This document shows, one piece after another, positions 47,783-62,330 of a stretch of DNA of 64,000 nucleotides. Numbering within the stretch: the stretch's first letter is position 1; each line of letters starts with the position of its first letter. The translations under genes and the position numbers were made by a program. The DNA is from Epiperipatus broadwayi (taxonomy: Eukaryota > Onychophora > Udeonychophora > Euonychophora > Peripatidae). The notes beneath the pieces are model-generated. The model searched no databases. It saw only the letters and a list, made by a program, of their open reading frames with translations, and was not told the origin of the DNA. The stretch spans positions 124,001-188,000 of the forward strand of contig JAQFVV010000549.1 of the NCBI GenBank assembly GCA_028023455.1. The letters are read 5' to 3'.

Positions 47783-49477
47783 TAGGATCATACTAACTTT
47801 GCAATAAAAAAAAAATCAGTATTCTTCTTATGCTACACTAAATCTAAATATATATTTCCTAAACTACACTTCTTTTTTTTTGAAGTGCCAAATACAGACT
47901 TCTTAAACAAATACTTTTAAGCTACAAGTGATCTTCAATTATGGCCGAAACAATTAATATATTCCCCTGTATTATGTTTATTTTTCTGAATCTAATTAGA
48001 GATTTTGTCCTAAATTATAGAAACTCAAATAAATATAGTCATATAATAAATTCTCGTAAATGATAAAAAGATTCATTTTGTTTATGTATATAAATATTTA
48101 CATATAATATATAAAATATTAATATAACAAACTACTTCTCAAGTGTATAGCTACAAATTATAAACCAAAAGAAAAATAAATTTCAATAATGGTTCTCATG
48201 AGAACAAACATTAATAAAAATTCTTGTAAAGCATTCATTGTATACTACGTATATATTATTTATATATATATATATTGTAACCTGTTGGGTTACATGGCAC
48301 ACAGCAACATAGTTATATATGTGCACATATATATATACAAAATAAAGGAAAACTTGAAATAAACACAGCCATAAATTTTTGTAGATATTTTTTTACATTT
48401 CCTGGAATAAAAATAATAAATAAAGAGTTAAATAACTCTGAATTTAAAACAGAATTTTATTATAAATTAAAACATTTAAAACGTCTAATAAATAAATATT
48501 AATATTGTATTATTATTACTCTGACCATGCATGATTTATTTTTGAAATAATGCTTATATACATTGTCTATATAAAAATTTCTATTATCTATTTTAAAATC
48601 TTTTTAATTAGTTAAACTGATAAAATTTCCAAAATGTACCTTTTAATTAAAAATGCTTTTGGAGAGATTAAAATTGTTTTAATTCAAGACAAATTGAAAA
48701 CAGTTACTGTGTTTTATCACCACAAGAGTAAAAAGGATTAGACAGCTTGAAAACAGAAATGTTTTTATCACCCCCAATCCAAGTGTATAAAAGGGTTAGT
48801 CTGGATAGTAGTTTTTGAAAAGAATAGTCTGGTTTCAATATTTTGCAAAGCAGTGGCCAAATTGTCCAGATGCAAGGTTTAATTTTAAAATTTCTGAGAA
48901 GCATTTGCATAGCTATCTGCAAAGTTAGTTATAATATTTTGTTACAAGTTGTTGAAGTTTGCAGCTGATCAGAGATGCCTGGCAAATTTATACAGAGCTT
49001 CTATGAGATGTAGCTGAAGTCATGGCAGGAGAACCAACAGTAGTCTATTGATTCACTGGGGAAAGGTTTAGGTGCACCTAGAAGGAAGATGACTTCTCAG
49101 TCTCTAAAGCCTTTGCTGGCCTGAAACTTATCAAATCCTAGACATTAGGAAACTCATGGAATGGCAACATACCTTATTATATTTGCCAACAAATTACTTG
49201 AATGTCTTTCCTGATGGTGACAATTGCCTAGATTATGCCTATTTTGATGATGACCAAAAATCAAGCTTACCAAGAGAATGCTTGAAGAAATTGGTATACA
49301 TATGATGCTGTTCATCTATGTATGCAGAGATACACAGATAAATATATATACAATGGATATAATATGAATTAAATTTTAAATGTTTTTTAATAATTCATTC
49401 AAAAATGACATTTTAAAAATGTGAGATATATAGCATAGAACAGTATTATCTTACATTGTTTAATTAAACTCTCTCTT

Positions 49478-49508
<31 letters not shown>

Positions 49509-52269
49509 TAAAAATAACACAAATAAATAACTCTGCTTGGATTTAAAAAAATCTAAGACTCAGAATTAACATTTAAAAGATATTTTAAAATCTTTTAGAG
49601 AAGCAACCTATGATGACCATAGCTATATACAGAAATAATTATTATGTTTAAAAAAAAAACAGATTTCAAAAATCTTTTAGATTAAAAAAAAGAAAGTCAT
49701 TTTAAATTTAAAATTCTGTCAGTAATTAAGTAATCAAAATACCTGAAAAGGAAAAAAAATGACTTTATTTTTTTATGAAAAAGAAAACTTGTTATGAAAA
49801 TATTTATAATTAATTTATCATCTATAATTTTATTTATACATGTTATATACATACATTTGTATGAAAAAATAATTTTTAATAACTTTATTTTGACATAAAT
49901 GACATATATGTTATAGACTATGCAGTTCAATACTCACATACATATATATTAAATCTTGGCCTATAAAAAGGAAAATGAGTTTTTGCTATAATTAATCAAT
50001 TGTTGTATAGCACATATGTGCACAGATTATATATATATATATGTTTTGTAAATGAATCCATTAACAGGTATTAAAAACAGCAATGTAATAAATTGAATTT
50101 TGTTATTACATTAAACAACACATATAGGTAAATTTTAATCATTTATTGTATTTTATATAAGAGTTCAAATATGTTATGTAAATGAATTAATATATCCCAC
50201 CTATATGCAGATGTATGTATGCAGTTTAAGTAAACCTAGCATAAAGTATCTATATTATTAAAAATATAAGCTAAACAGTTTAATCACATATTGTTGTAAG
50301 ACAATTTAAATAATGTTTAGAAATTACATGCACCAACATGTATGTGTGTATATATATCATTGAGTGTCAAATAAGACATATGTAAAGTTTAATCATTTTT
50401 GACAATTCAAATGTATCCATTGTAAACTAATGTACCACATGTCTGTGCAAATTATGTATATGTAAACCCATTAAGAAATATTGTAAATCAATGTAATCAC
50501 CTGAATTTTTTAAAGTAATTTTGTAAATTATATATATGTAAATCACAATATGATAATTTTTTATTATTGTATGTTAATCAAAATTAGAAGGCTTTTAATT
50601 GTAGAAACATATTCTAGAGACCTTAATTTCAATTTTTTATTGTTATTAATAAATTTTAATTCTATTGTTAAATTTTTTAGTAAATCATCATTTCTTGGTC
50701 ACTATAACAATGGTTAATGTATGAATTGGGATGTTATATTTAGTGTATGGGTATCCACATGATGATGATGATGATTCCTGGGTTGGCATGAAGAGGATAT
50801 TCTTCAAAGTCCATGCACTACATTTTACTTAGTTCAGTGTCTATTAGAAATTGTTTGTAGTTGGTTACTACATTAATGGTATTAAGTGGTCAGAGCATTG
50901 ATGATAATCTACATGTGTTAATATCCCAGCATTATTGTTATTGATAATTATCTATTCTGATTGATGAGTACTAAGATGGTGCATCTAAATTAAGATTAAA
51001 ATAATTGTCCCCAGCTGGTAAATGCTCAATAGTTAGCTGGTCTACAGAAGACCCATTTCCAATCCAGTCATCAGATTGACTGTTGATTTATTGTATTGAT
51101 TTCTTTCTTTTGGATTGTACGAGTATTTACTTTTACTTTTTATAATGCTGGTTGATTTATAATTATATTTATGGGGTTTATCTAAGGAGTTATCTGGCTG
51201 ATCTCTGAGAGATTTATGATCTCATGATCTCTTTAGAATACAATCTTAATATATATTTTGATGTCAAACATTAACATTTTAAAATAATATCTCAGTTTAA
51301 AATTACTTTAATATTTACTCATTATATTTTGAAATATGATTTGCCATCATCCCAGGTACAAACTTTTTTTTTTCCCTGATCCCCATCCCATTACAATATA
51401 TATTAGATTGATGTATTGAAATAAAATAAAACAAAATATTAAAACAATATCTGATGGATCATTGATTTGTTATGACAAACTAAGAAAGAAAAAGAAAACA
51501 AAATGTGTGCATTTAAAATTTTAAAACTTAATTATTTTGAAAAACCTTTTTTTCTTTCTTATTTTTTAAATCAACAGTTATTGGAAGACTTTAGATTTAT
51601 TTAGCCTTGCTTGAATCCTATTAACATGGTAGGTAATCTTCTAATGATGAACACTTGAATTTTATGAAAAATTAAAGTTGACTTTTCTTGAAGCATCTTT
51701 TTTTTGTCAAGCTAAAATATATTAACAAAAATAGTAGAATTATTTCAGATGTTTTCACAAACACAATTTTAATCTTTATCTTCAAGACAGGGATAGCTAA
51801 TCATTTTTAAAATAAATTATTTTCTTCCTTCATATGCATGCTTGATGAAAATTTTCTCTTCTTTCAAGTAGAAGTTAGTTGGGGGCAAATAGAACAAGAG
51901 GAATCAATCCCCAGTAAGCAACTTCTTTACACATTCTTTAGAACATATTTAATCAAGATAAAGTTCCATTAATTAATTTGGATAGGAGAAAAAAAATGTA
52001 GTGAAAGCAAAGTTTATTATCTTTTTTCAGTCAAAACAATTATATATAAAATAAATTATAAGCATGATCTTTTCTTCCTCTATTGCATCATTGGTTGCCA
52101 TGGCATTTCCAGCATGGCAACTCATGAGATAATAATTGTCTAAACCATATTATTAATGCAACTTAAAACTTTTTTTTTTTTAATATTTTACAATTGTTTT
52201 AAAAAACATAAAATAAATAAATAACCAAATACAATATATATCTAAAATAGATGTAAACAGTTCATGACA

Positions 52270-52497
52270 CATAAATGAAAGGTGAAGAAGATTAACAACA
52301 TTTTGAAGAAGCTATTGGAAGAGAAAATAAATTTTAAAACTTCTCAACCAATAGAATTTAAATATGAGGAGAAAGAAAACGATTTTAAATCTCACATACA
52401 TTCTTATGATTTGAGAAAGAGGACGCTCTGATTGAAGGTACTTGATATTGTATTGAAATGGCAGCATTTAGCTTTTTTACTACATGGAATATTCTGC
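52270..52497 (+). mobile_element. PLE-B 3' fragment
   Basis: It matches the family B 3' part at about 30985-31215: AACTTCTCAACCAATAGAATTT, the ATTCTTATGATTTGAGAAAGA region, CTCTGA and TTTAGCT. It is strongly 5'-truncated and followed by AAT and TA repeats, like the other PLE-B copies. A degraded ribozyme site lies at 52425-52464 (CTCTGATTGA, then TTGAAATGGCAGC). Confidence 0.7.
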
Positions 52498-53632
52498 AAA
52501 TAATAATAATAATAATATGATATATATATATAATGAATATAGTGATTTATATAGCTATAATATTGCGAAAGGCACTATTCTTCACACATACTAAAATTGT
52601 CATGAAATTTTTCATGGCAATAATGATTTTAAAGGCAGAGGTGGTCCATAGTACTATAACTATTTTAATCAATAGATGTGTCACTTTAAATTACATATAA
52701 ATATAGTGTGGAAGACATTATAATAATGTATTATGCATAATGATTGGAACTGAAAGTTATCAAATTCATATTATTTTTATTTGGTCCAAATTTCTCTGGA
52801 AGTGAGTTACTGATTTTAGTAAAGATTTTGTAAAGAAAAAGATCAAAATCTGTAATTTTTGTTATATCTTTCAATTTTTTTAAATATTAATTATCACTAC
52901 TTCATTTTCCCAATAATTGATACTACTATAATTATTTAAAATTTTTATATGCTTTGCTTTTTCTATTTTGCCATTTATTTTTTATGCAATATATATTTAC
53001 AATAATACCAATATTTCACGAAGCTTTTAATGTTCTATATAGATTTAAAAGTATGAAACTCCATTTAAAATATTTAGTATTCCAAAAGCTAATTTTGTTT
53101 TTGTGCATATTAATTTGCTGGAATTATTTTTGTCTTTTGTAATACTATTTATTTTTTTAGTAATAGTTAAATCTATCTTTCTGGAACCATTTTCTTTCAA
53201 ATACAAAGATATTGTGTTAAAATTTTTAGAGATATTGTTTTATTCTACAGTTTCTCTTGCCAATTATCAATTATGTTTTGAATTATTTTATAGAATTCCA
53301 GAAATATGCTTTTTCTAAATAGATTATTTTTAAATATTTTCATTTTTTAAAATATACTTTTTTGCCTCAACTGAAACTTTACCAAAGAATTGCTGCCTTT
53401 TTTTAGAACAACTATCTGTCTACTTTGTAAATATCTGTTATTTGAATGTTGATCTTATTTTGATTTGAGCAATCTTCAAACTTTGTTAATGTTTTACAAT
53501 GATTTGCAAGTTCTAGTTCTGCAGGTTAGGGATATCAACTGTTTAATAACCTTTTCTTTAGTTCAGCATTAACATGTATTCTATATCTCACTAATGTAAT
53601 GGTCAGAAAATGTGTGATTTGTTAACATAGTG

Positions 53633-53705
53633 CAGAATTCGACCACGACACAGAACTGCAGCACCATCTAGGTAGCGAAGCCACCCATAGTACTAAGTTC
53701 GAACA
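53633..53705. repeat. Short GC-richer repeat-like segment
   Basis: CAGCACCATCTAGGTAGCGA resembles the modules at 40338 and 40411 on the opposite strand. The boundaries are unclear. Confidence 0.3.
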
Positions 53706-56012
53706 TAGTTTATCGGTTCCACAATACAATCTATGAAACAACACATCTGATGTGACATTAGTAAATATTTTTTTAAGCATGGTAGTCAGGGATGCAAGAG
53801 ATTCATGATTTTATTTTGAGTTAGCCAATAATAACACTAATATTAATTAAACATTTATATTTACAGAATCGAGGAAATATTATATAGAATAGGTATCGAA
53901 TAAATAAAACATAACTGCAGACATATAGTTTGAAATTATTTATTTAAAATATTTTAATAATAAATCATTTACTAATAATATTTGGTAAGATTTAAATCTC
54001 AGTAGCGGAATTTTCCGATACTGTTATATTTAAGAAATACATTTATTTATTTAGAAACATTTATGCAAAATCATTTTACCAATAATACTTTATATTTAAG
54101 ATCTCAGTAGTGGTATTTTCTGATACTGTTATGTTTACAAAGAGGAATACATTTATTTGATGACGTAATCTAGCTACCTAAATTTCTCAAGCAAGTATTT
54201 CAAAAGTATGCCTTTGGGGATTTATACCTTTGCAATGCCAGAGTCTAAAGTTGGATCAATCGTAGTGGCAGACATGTATTTATTTAATGAAAGATATTTA
54301 CTAATAACTAAGGGCAAACATTTATTTGAGAGTAAATTATGTCACTAATGCAGGGACGGAGTTATACATAGAATAATAAAGTTAATAAAAGAAACACGTG
54401 GCACATTTAGAAAGGGTGATATAAAATGGAAGTATATTGAAACTGCAGAGCCGTGGATAATTTTATAACAAGGGGCTGGCACTTGCCGTAGGTCCAAAGA
54501 GGTAAGGTGTCACATAAGCATAACCTGGGGCAAGTGGTTTATGCCACGATTGCTTACTGGCTGTGTGACTGGTCATCAAGTCCCATGGGAACATTTATTT
54601 GTCCGCTTGTGTAGGATGACTGGAATGAATTTAAATCATATAGAATCTGGAGTATCCAAGGCTTATAAAAGGTCATCGCATCTCTAAAACGTAATACATG
54701 TATAATCTACAGACTATTCTGTTAAGATTTAAATATATTTTTATAACTTGGCCCTACATTATCAACATTTAATAAAGAATGTTTGCGACTCTCAAAGAAA
54801 TGTAATTTACGGAATTATTAATTAAAGACTTAAATAAAATATAAAACAATAGGTAAGCTGGATGAGTATTAATAATTAATGTCAGCCATTTGATAAGTAG
54901 TAGACTCTTGCATTACAATAAATGAAGCATTGAATTTATATTTAGAAAACTATGAGCATGCTATAATTAGATAATAAAATGTAAATTTTAGAAATACACA
55001 CCCAAGAAAGATAGAATGAGATAAGCTAGATTATTAGCGAAATTTACATAAAAAAATTAGTTATTAAATTTATAGTTTTACAAATGATAATGTTACAATT
55101 TATAGTTTACAAGTTATATAGAGTGAGCTAAAGTGTGATATTAATAGAGTACTCTAGAGAATTTGGATACAGGTATCTGTTTTATGAGAAGTTTTCAGAT
55201 TCAGTAGCAAATTGTTCATGATTTCAGAAGTAGCAGTTCTTTCCAGCATTTAGATGATTCCTGTAATTTAACAGCAGCAGCTTTCAAATTATTTTAGGCA
55301 GATCTTCGTGGTTGAATTTATGGAGGGCAATGGAAGGTTCGGCATACGATAGGCCATCTCTGAATGGAGAATAGTTTGGGCGCTTTCTACTCGCCCATAC
55401 TGTGGCAGGTAAAATTAATGTAAGATCTTGGAGGCTCTCAACTGATTGAGAGCACAACTAAAGTTAAACTGAAAGTTTTTAGAAAGTCTAAAATGGCCTC
55501 CTTTCTTAGATCTTATCTTTTACATTTTTGTTATAGTTTATTTTTGGATTCCACTTAATCTGCCCTGAGGATAATCAATGCATTTTTGCTAGTTTAATTA
55601 TAGAGAAAGCTGCCGTTCTATTGTTTACGTTTAGATTTTACATTTAATTTTTGCAATTAGATTTTAGGGAATTTTTTTTTTTAATTAATTTATTATCTCT
55701 CACCGACCAGTTACTTTTAAAATTTCAAAGACAAAAGGGTACATACGATTATTTTTACTTTTAATTAAATATTACATCAGATTTCTAAAATTATTATTAA
55801 ATGAAATTTAAACAAAGCAATAAATAATGAACTTTATAATCCAAAATAAATGATTAAAATTATACAAAATTATATAATTAAAAGAAGAAATCTAAATCAT
55901 ATTATTTATCTTTATTTATTGCTTTAAATTTGATATCAAAATGTGTGTGTGTTTATGGTGACTTTGACATATATCTATACATTTTTAATATTGCTACACA
56001 CACAATTCGATA

Positions 56013-56235
56013 CTGTGCCGGTCAAAACCTGTTTATCCATCTAACATGAGCTGGAACTCACAAAATGTACTTCAAACCCAGTCAAGCCCAAGATTTAGGT
56101 CAGGGACCAGCCTGAATTCGAACCCACTCTCTAAACCCCAGATCAAACACCTAATGGATAACATAATAGTGATGGCCCATGAGAATTAATCTTAATCCGG
56201 CCGACTAGCAAAGCAGAGCAAAACAATGAGACATC
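56013..56235 (-). repeat. SINE-like repeat, copy 2 (partner at 41541)
   Basis: Diverged copy of 41541-41775. The minus strand has GTTATCCATTAGGTG and, 40 bases on, a better B-box match GGTTCGAATTC. No tail or target duplication was seen. Confidence 0.5.
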
Positions 56236-57036
56236 TATTAACTATGATTATATTAAAATATACATAAGCATTGTTGTAATATGTGGAAGTGGAGGAAAAG
56301 GAATTCGAACTACTCAAATAAGTTAGACAATAAAAATAGTTTAATATAATGAAAAATTAGTTATATACATTTATAAATTAAGTACATTAGTATGTGCGTG
56401 AATAAGCAAGCGGTAGATAATTACATAGTGTCATTCACTCTATTATTTCTCATATGCTCTTTATTAGCTAAATAATATATTACAAAGAAACACACATCTT
56501 TGGTGGGTCTAATATTAAGATGCCAATCAGTATTAGAAAGAAGTTACATAAAATTGCTATTAACGCTTTGATTTACGGTTCAGAAACGTGGTGACTAACA
56601 TATATTAGGGGAGCATTCTGAGATTCATTACAGATATAAATACAAACTCTTTTCCTGCCATTATGGTCATGAAAATACATAAAATAAATTTGAAAACATT
56701 TGATTATATTTAAACCTATGACAAAATATTTAATGACAAATTATTTTAACAATAGTAAGACGAATGCTTTATTTTTCCCAAGGCATATAGATACTCTTAA
56801 ATATAGATATATAAATTACGAAGGTAGGATTGTATATGATTGAAATAAACTTAATTAATAAAATAGAAGTAATTGGCATTTATATATATATATATCTTAA
56901 GCAAAGCTTAATTTTAATATTAGAGCATTAAAACTGGGTCATGAAGCAAAAAAAATAATAATACGAAGAAGTTTGCGGTGCTGACATAATAGCCTAAAAA
57001 TAACTAAGAGGAAAAGGTCGTGCTTCTGGATGAAAA

Positions 57037-57237
57037 ACGAAATGGATGGGCATAGCATGTCATAGCATGTGCCAAACTTAGGGGATCACCGCCAGAGACC
57101 TTTTTATACGAAGAAATGGATGGGCATAGCATGTGCCAGACTTATGGGTCACAGCCAGTGGCCTTCTTATATGAAGAAAGAATATGCATAGCATGTGCCA
57201 AACTTACAGGATCACCACCAGAGGCATTTTTATACGA
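57037..57237. repeat. Minisatellite, about three 62-64-bp units
   Basis: CATAGCATGTGCCA recurs at 57061, 57125 and 57187. Each unit continues with a variant of ACTTAGGGGATCACCGCCAG and ends TTTTTATACGAAGAAA. A CATAGCATGT motif is duplicated inside the first unit. The 60-codon plus frame arises from the repeat and has no recognised domain. Confidence 0.85.
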
Positions 57238-58631
57238 AAACTTGAGAAGAAATCTATGGGTTCGAACCTGTTGTAACCCCCAGATTAGAAGCACGTAATA
57301 TATATATATATATACAAGGATAGGCTAAATGACAGAAACGCAGTAATGATACATGTCTCTAACAACATTGAATAAATTTTACTGCTTTAAAAATAAATGA
57401 CCCTTGTTTGAATACTATAATATGCCATGCAATTATAATATATATATATATGTATAGAGAGAGAATATTTCATTTATTAAAATATACGTTAAGATTTTAC
57501 CTAGTAAAAGAAACATTAAGATTTACATTTCAAATTAATAAACTATACGTTAAGATTTGATTTAGTAAAAGAAACATTAAGATTCACCCCCATCCCTTTT
57601 CTGATATTTAAAATAAATCAATCCCACTTTCGTTGATTTTATAATAAATGAAATATATAAGTACTTTATTTGATATTTTAAGCATAGACTATTTTGAGAG
57701 TATAACAAAAAAAAATAACTAGCAGTTATATAGAAAACAAATAATCGGTCACCTTTTTAGAAATGAATAAAGAATATTTTAAAATTTCAAAGCGTTAATT
57801 AGCCATAGTTCTGGATTCTCCAAGTAGAAAAATCCATAGTTAAACAAATATATATATTTTTATAATTAAAAGCATAAACAAAATGTTGGTGTAAAACAAT
57901 CTGGCGAGCGTATTAATTAATAATGCGTTATGTTTTAAAAGGGGACGTTAATAACTTGCTTTATGAAGGTTTACATAAAAATGACAGAAAAGATTTTTAT
58001 AAATTAAACTCGCCAGTTTGCTTTGAGATTGGCAAATTAATAAAAAAAAAAAAAGCATATATATATAAAAATCAAGTAATAAATATCTGACCGCACCAAA
58101 ATTAAAGAAAGGTTAAAAGCATATGAGATAGGATTAGATATAAAGAAATCATTTGAGAGCAAAATTACATTCACAGATTTATATATATATATATAAACAA
58201 AGTTAAAGAATATATTTAGGCTAGATTTAGTTTGAGGTGATGGCTTGAAAAATTACCTTGCAGTTTTAAGAGTTCAATTTAAAATATTGCAAGTTTTCCT
58301 GTGGCAGCAAGCTTCTATTAGCACACTGAAGTTCTTAGGTTGGGATTTGTACTCTTGGGCAGAAGGATGGTATGGCCATGAAAGATGATGACCCAAACGG
58401 GCCAAGAAGTGATGGATTTACTGCTACATTATTTAAGTTTCAAGCGATGTGTAATATGTTTTCACTAGAGTAGCTAATCTTCTTTCAATAGTAGTTAATC
58501 TCTTTCAATAGTAGTTAATCTCTTCTGTGATTCAAAATTCAGTCATTTTATACTTTTTTTTATCAGTTGTTTTTGAAGATGCAATAGTAAGATAATGTCC
58601 AAAAATAAATTCAAATCTATTTCCAGATTAG

Positions 58632-59170
58632 AAATAGATTTAACAACATGTTTTTAACACAAGTAAATCTTTAATCTACTTAATCCCATTTATTTTAAGT
58701 AAAACTTTAATTAAAAAAATACCTTCCCCAGATTAAAACAATAGTGCTTCCAACCCCTAATTATTTTTAGACAATTAACAACACTTGCATCTTCCATATT
58801 GGATTTTATAAAAAAATATATAGTTTAATAGAAAAACAAGCAATTTAAAAAGAAAAAGCTAAAAATGACATATAATAAATATTTAAAACATCAATATTTT
58901 GTTAGTAAGTTTTGCTCCTATGTATATATTTGAGCCGCATCTATAATACTTTAATAAAAAAAAACTAATAATTAATAAAAAGAATTAATAATAATTTTAA
59001 AACATGTTATTGAAACATTAAATTTTATAATTTAGGTGCGCATCTCAAATATATACATGAAATATATATACACGACAAAAGGAGCGGAATGGGAAATAGG
59101 GATTTAAACACAGGTTAGTAGGTAGAAACATGAAGCACAATCTTAAGCTAAGATTGACTGCTTCAATACC
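58632..59170 (+). repeat. Dispersed repeat, copy 2 (partner at 1-510)
   Basis: Same orientation and order of blocks as 1-510, with several short indels. The minus strand near 59075-59165 has a weak Pol III B-box-like GTTTAAATCC, which copy 1 shares in part. Confidence 0.75.
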
Positions 59171-59234
59171 AAAAAGTTTAAATTTGGGTAGGATAGAGTG
59201 GTGAGTGAGAGATGATAGAAAAAAAGGTGAAACT

Positions 59235-59256
59235 TAAGATTCGAATACGAATCTTA
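59235..59256. repeat. Perfect 9-bp-arm hairpin
   Basis: TAAGATTCG, loop AATA, CGAATCTTA. Confidence 0.8.
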
Positions 59257-59959
59257 CTGTTTCATTAATTAATGATCACTTTCTGTTTCATCATTATTTC
59301 CAACCATTATTGATTAACTTCAGAGGAAATGCCTTTCTATGTTTAATCCAGTTTCTCTAATCTATAATTTCTCTTCTCCATATCATACCAGCAAACTTCC
59401 TCATTTCTGCCATCCATCTCAAATGCCATCTCTTTCTGCATCAATTTTAATTTCTTGAGATCCAATTTAAAACTTCAACTATCCATTTATCATCATCCTT
59501 TCTATCACTATGTCCCACTCAATTGTTTTCACTCTTGATTTTTTTAATGATGTCAGAATTAACTGTTTGTTCTCTCAACTTATGCACTTCATTTTTAATA
59601 TTTTCCTGTTACTCCTAATACAAACCATATTTCATTGAATGATCAAGTCTCTGCATGTTCTGCTATCAAGTGTCCAAGTAATCTTTCTTTTAAAATACAT
59701 ACATGCATATTTTTAAGTATAAGTTGTTTATATCAAAAATATCCAACAAACCTATTCTATGATTACTTTCATCTATTATGTTTTCATATGTATTAATAAT
59801 CTAAGATATTTCTTCCTGTTAACTTCGTATAATTCATAATTATCAATTCTTATTTCATCTGAGAATTTCCTGTATAAAATAGATTAATATTTATGTTAAA
59901 TATAATCAAAATCTGGTGTTTAAGTGCTTCTATGCTAATTTTTGATTGGATTTTTCTTT

Positions 59960-60830
59960 AAAAAGAATTCATAATATACAATTTTTTTTATTTCCACAAA
60001 TTTCACAAATCTGTATTCTCTCATTTCTGTCTCCATATCCAAATTTGCTCATAGCATTTTCATTTTTCAATTTTTTGTTCAACTGTAGCTGCAAAATCTC
60101 TCCGATGATAATTTTGAAATGTTTGATAGGATTATGTTTATATAAAAAATGCGTCATATTTTTATAAGAATGAAAACTTGTTGAATCACAAACTTGAATT
60201 ATTAGCAATTGGCATTTTACATTACATTGAATACTTAATTTTTACACAGTATCTGATTTACTGTCAATTTTTATAATGATGTTCTTCAGTGTTTTTTATT
60301 TATAAAAAATCCAAATTTATGTATGCTTAAAATATTTGTGTATTTATAGTAAAATACAAATCCACATTCAAATCAATTTTGTTTCCATCTTTTTTAAACT
60401 TTCTCAAGTTCAACAATTTTTTTTTAATATTAGATAGTTATTTCTTGAATTTAATCTTTTTTTCCCTGAAAGTAAGTTATACTTGTAGATATGTAAATAA
60501 ACGTTATCATTGAATGCCAGTCAATATCTATAAGCCAGTAATTTTGCTACCAATAGCTGGCAATGTTATAGCTTATGGAATATGACAGCCATAATCTATA
60601 ATTATCTATCATGATACAAAAGAGAATATAAAATATAACGATAAATTATCATTTCTTCACACATTCATATATTCAACCTGCCCTTTAAAAACCCAACTGA
60701 TATCTCACTTAAGAAATATCAGTCATTGGAAAAAGAAGACCATGCAGTTTTTTTAATGTTAAGTTTAGAGGTAAAAAAACCATAAAATTCCCATGCAAGC
60801 TGTGGATAAAAGTTTATTTCATTTTTCCAT
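59960..60830 (-). pseudogene. Decayed transposon body, related to 2020-2830
   Basis: A minus-strand frame of 79 codons (60208-59969) ends MSKFGYGDRNERIQICEICG, with one CxxC pair. Block order parallels 2020-2830. Other frames are broken, and I cannot assign the family. Confidence 0.4.
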
Positions 60831-62082
60831 TTATCTTACAAATAATTATATAGTAATAATAACTACAAAACAAGAATATCATGAAATGCGTATTAGGAAT
60901 TTACTGTGCTTGATTCCTTGAAGTTCTCAACGAAAAATCAAAAAGTCTTATACATATATATATTCTTTAGCAAACGAATAAAAAAAAAAAATCAAGATAT
61001 TTATCAGTTTTATGTCACTAGTTTTTTAAACAAAAAAAAAAAACAAAAATAATAAAACTATTAAATTGATTTTTTTATTCTATATATTGACGTTTTTAAT
61101 AAAAAATTTAAAACAGAGTTTAAGATATTTTACTTTTTCTCTTGAAATTTTTATTTTAATAAAATTAATAATTTTCGAAATGGTTAATTATTAATTACTT
61201 TGAGAAACTGAAATTGTACATAATGGTAAATCATTTTTTCTTTAATTCCATTTATGCCACACACCCCCCCCCCACAAATAAAACTTTTTACTACTTTTGT
61301 GTAAAAGTATGATCCATCAAAAACCACCCTCTGATATTTCTAGATAGATGACTATCCTTATTACTTTTTTTGTTCTCATACCCATTTTTTAAATTTTTGT
61401 AACATATATATAAGGATTTAAGTGCATTCATGATTTTATCGGTATTTATTTATTATTTTACAATGTTTCTTTTAATACTTTTCTGTTTATGCAAATATAA
61501 TAGTAAATTTGTAAAATAAACTCCAAATCATTTTTTTTAAAATCTCCATTATATTTTGCTGGCATAATTTCATTTATTGCAATGATAAGTCTTTTAAATG
61601 TTACTTTGGTTTTGAAAATTTTATTCTCAAATGTAGCCGATGACATTTTATACTTACTGATTTTCCTTCTGGCAAACATCTTTGATGATAACATGACAAT
61701 GTTGTCATGTCAACCAAGACACTGACATGATTAATCCAATTTTTGGATTTTTTTGACCTGTGAGATTTAAAAATCGGAGAGAGCTTTGGGAAATTTTGTC
61801 ATTTGTCTGTCTTTGCGACTAGTCCACCGCAGTGGATACTATTTGTAAGTAATTTTCATTTTTGTTTCTAATAAATAATGTTATTTTGATGTATATTATT
61901 TTGTAAATTCTTCTGCAATTATAAAAAGTGCAATTAATTAATTTTATTTTTAATTTGTATAATTATAAAATTTACACTTACTTACTTTCCATTTCTAAAT
62001 TATCAAACTTACACTTAATTACTTTTAATTTCTAAATTATTTTGACATACACATGTACTTTTTTTTTAATTTTTTATTTTTT

Positions 62083-62267
62083 TCCAACCAATGACATATT
62101 ACCCTGAAGCCATATCAGTCTGATCTTGCGATCTGTAACATGCCAGGTCCACGTGATTTGTGGACAAATTTTAGCGATTGCATTTGTCCGCAAATCACTT
62201 GAAGATGTTATCTTATAGATCTGAAGATCAGACTGATATGGCTTCAGGGTAATACGTCATCAGTTGG
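62083..62267. mobile_element. Fully palindromic MITE-like element, 185 bp
   Basis: CCAACCAATGACATATTACC on the left mirrors the right end, and TATCAGTCTGATC is inside both arms. An inner pair, GATTTGTGGACAAA and TTTGTCCGCAAATC, extends the fold. No clear target duplication. Non-coding. Confidence 0.8.
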
Positions 62268-62330
62268 AAAATACTAAAGAACCCCAAATTTGTTAGATTT
62301 GATTCACAAATAGCTTTATCTAGTATTGTT

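Noticed and set aside
48704-48922. 72-codon minus frame
   Set aside because: No family resemblance; composition and length fit chance.
49105-49305. 63 open codons on the plus strand, rather protein-like in composition
   Set aside because: There is no upstream start and no in-frame splice acceptor, and I recognise no domain. One open frame of this length is expected by chance in 64 kb.
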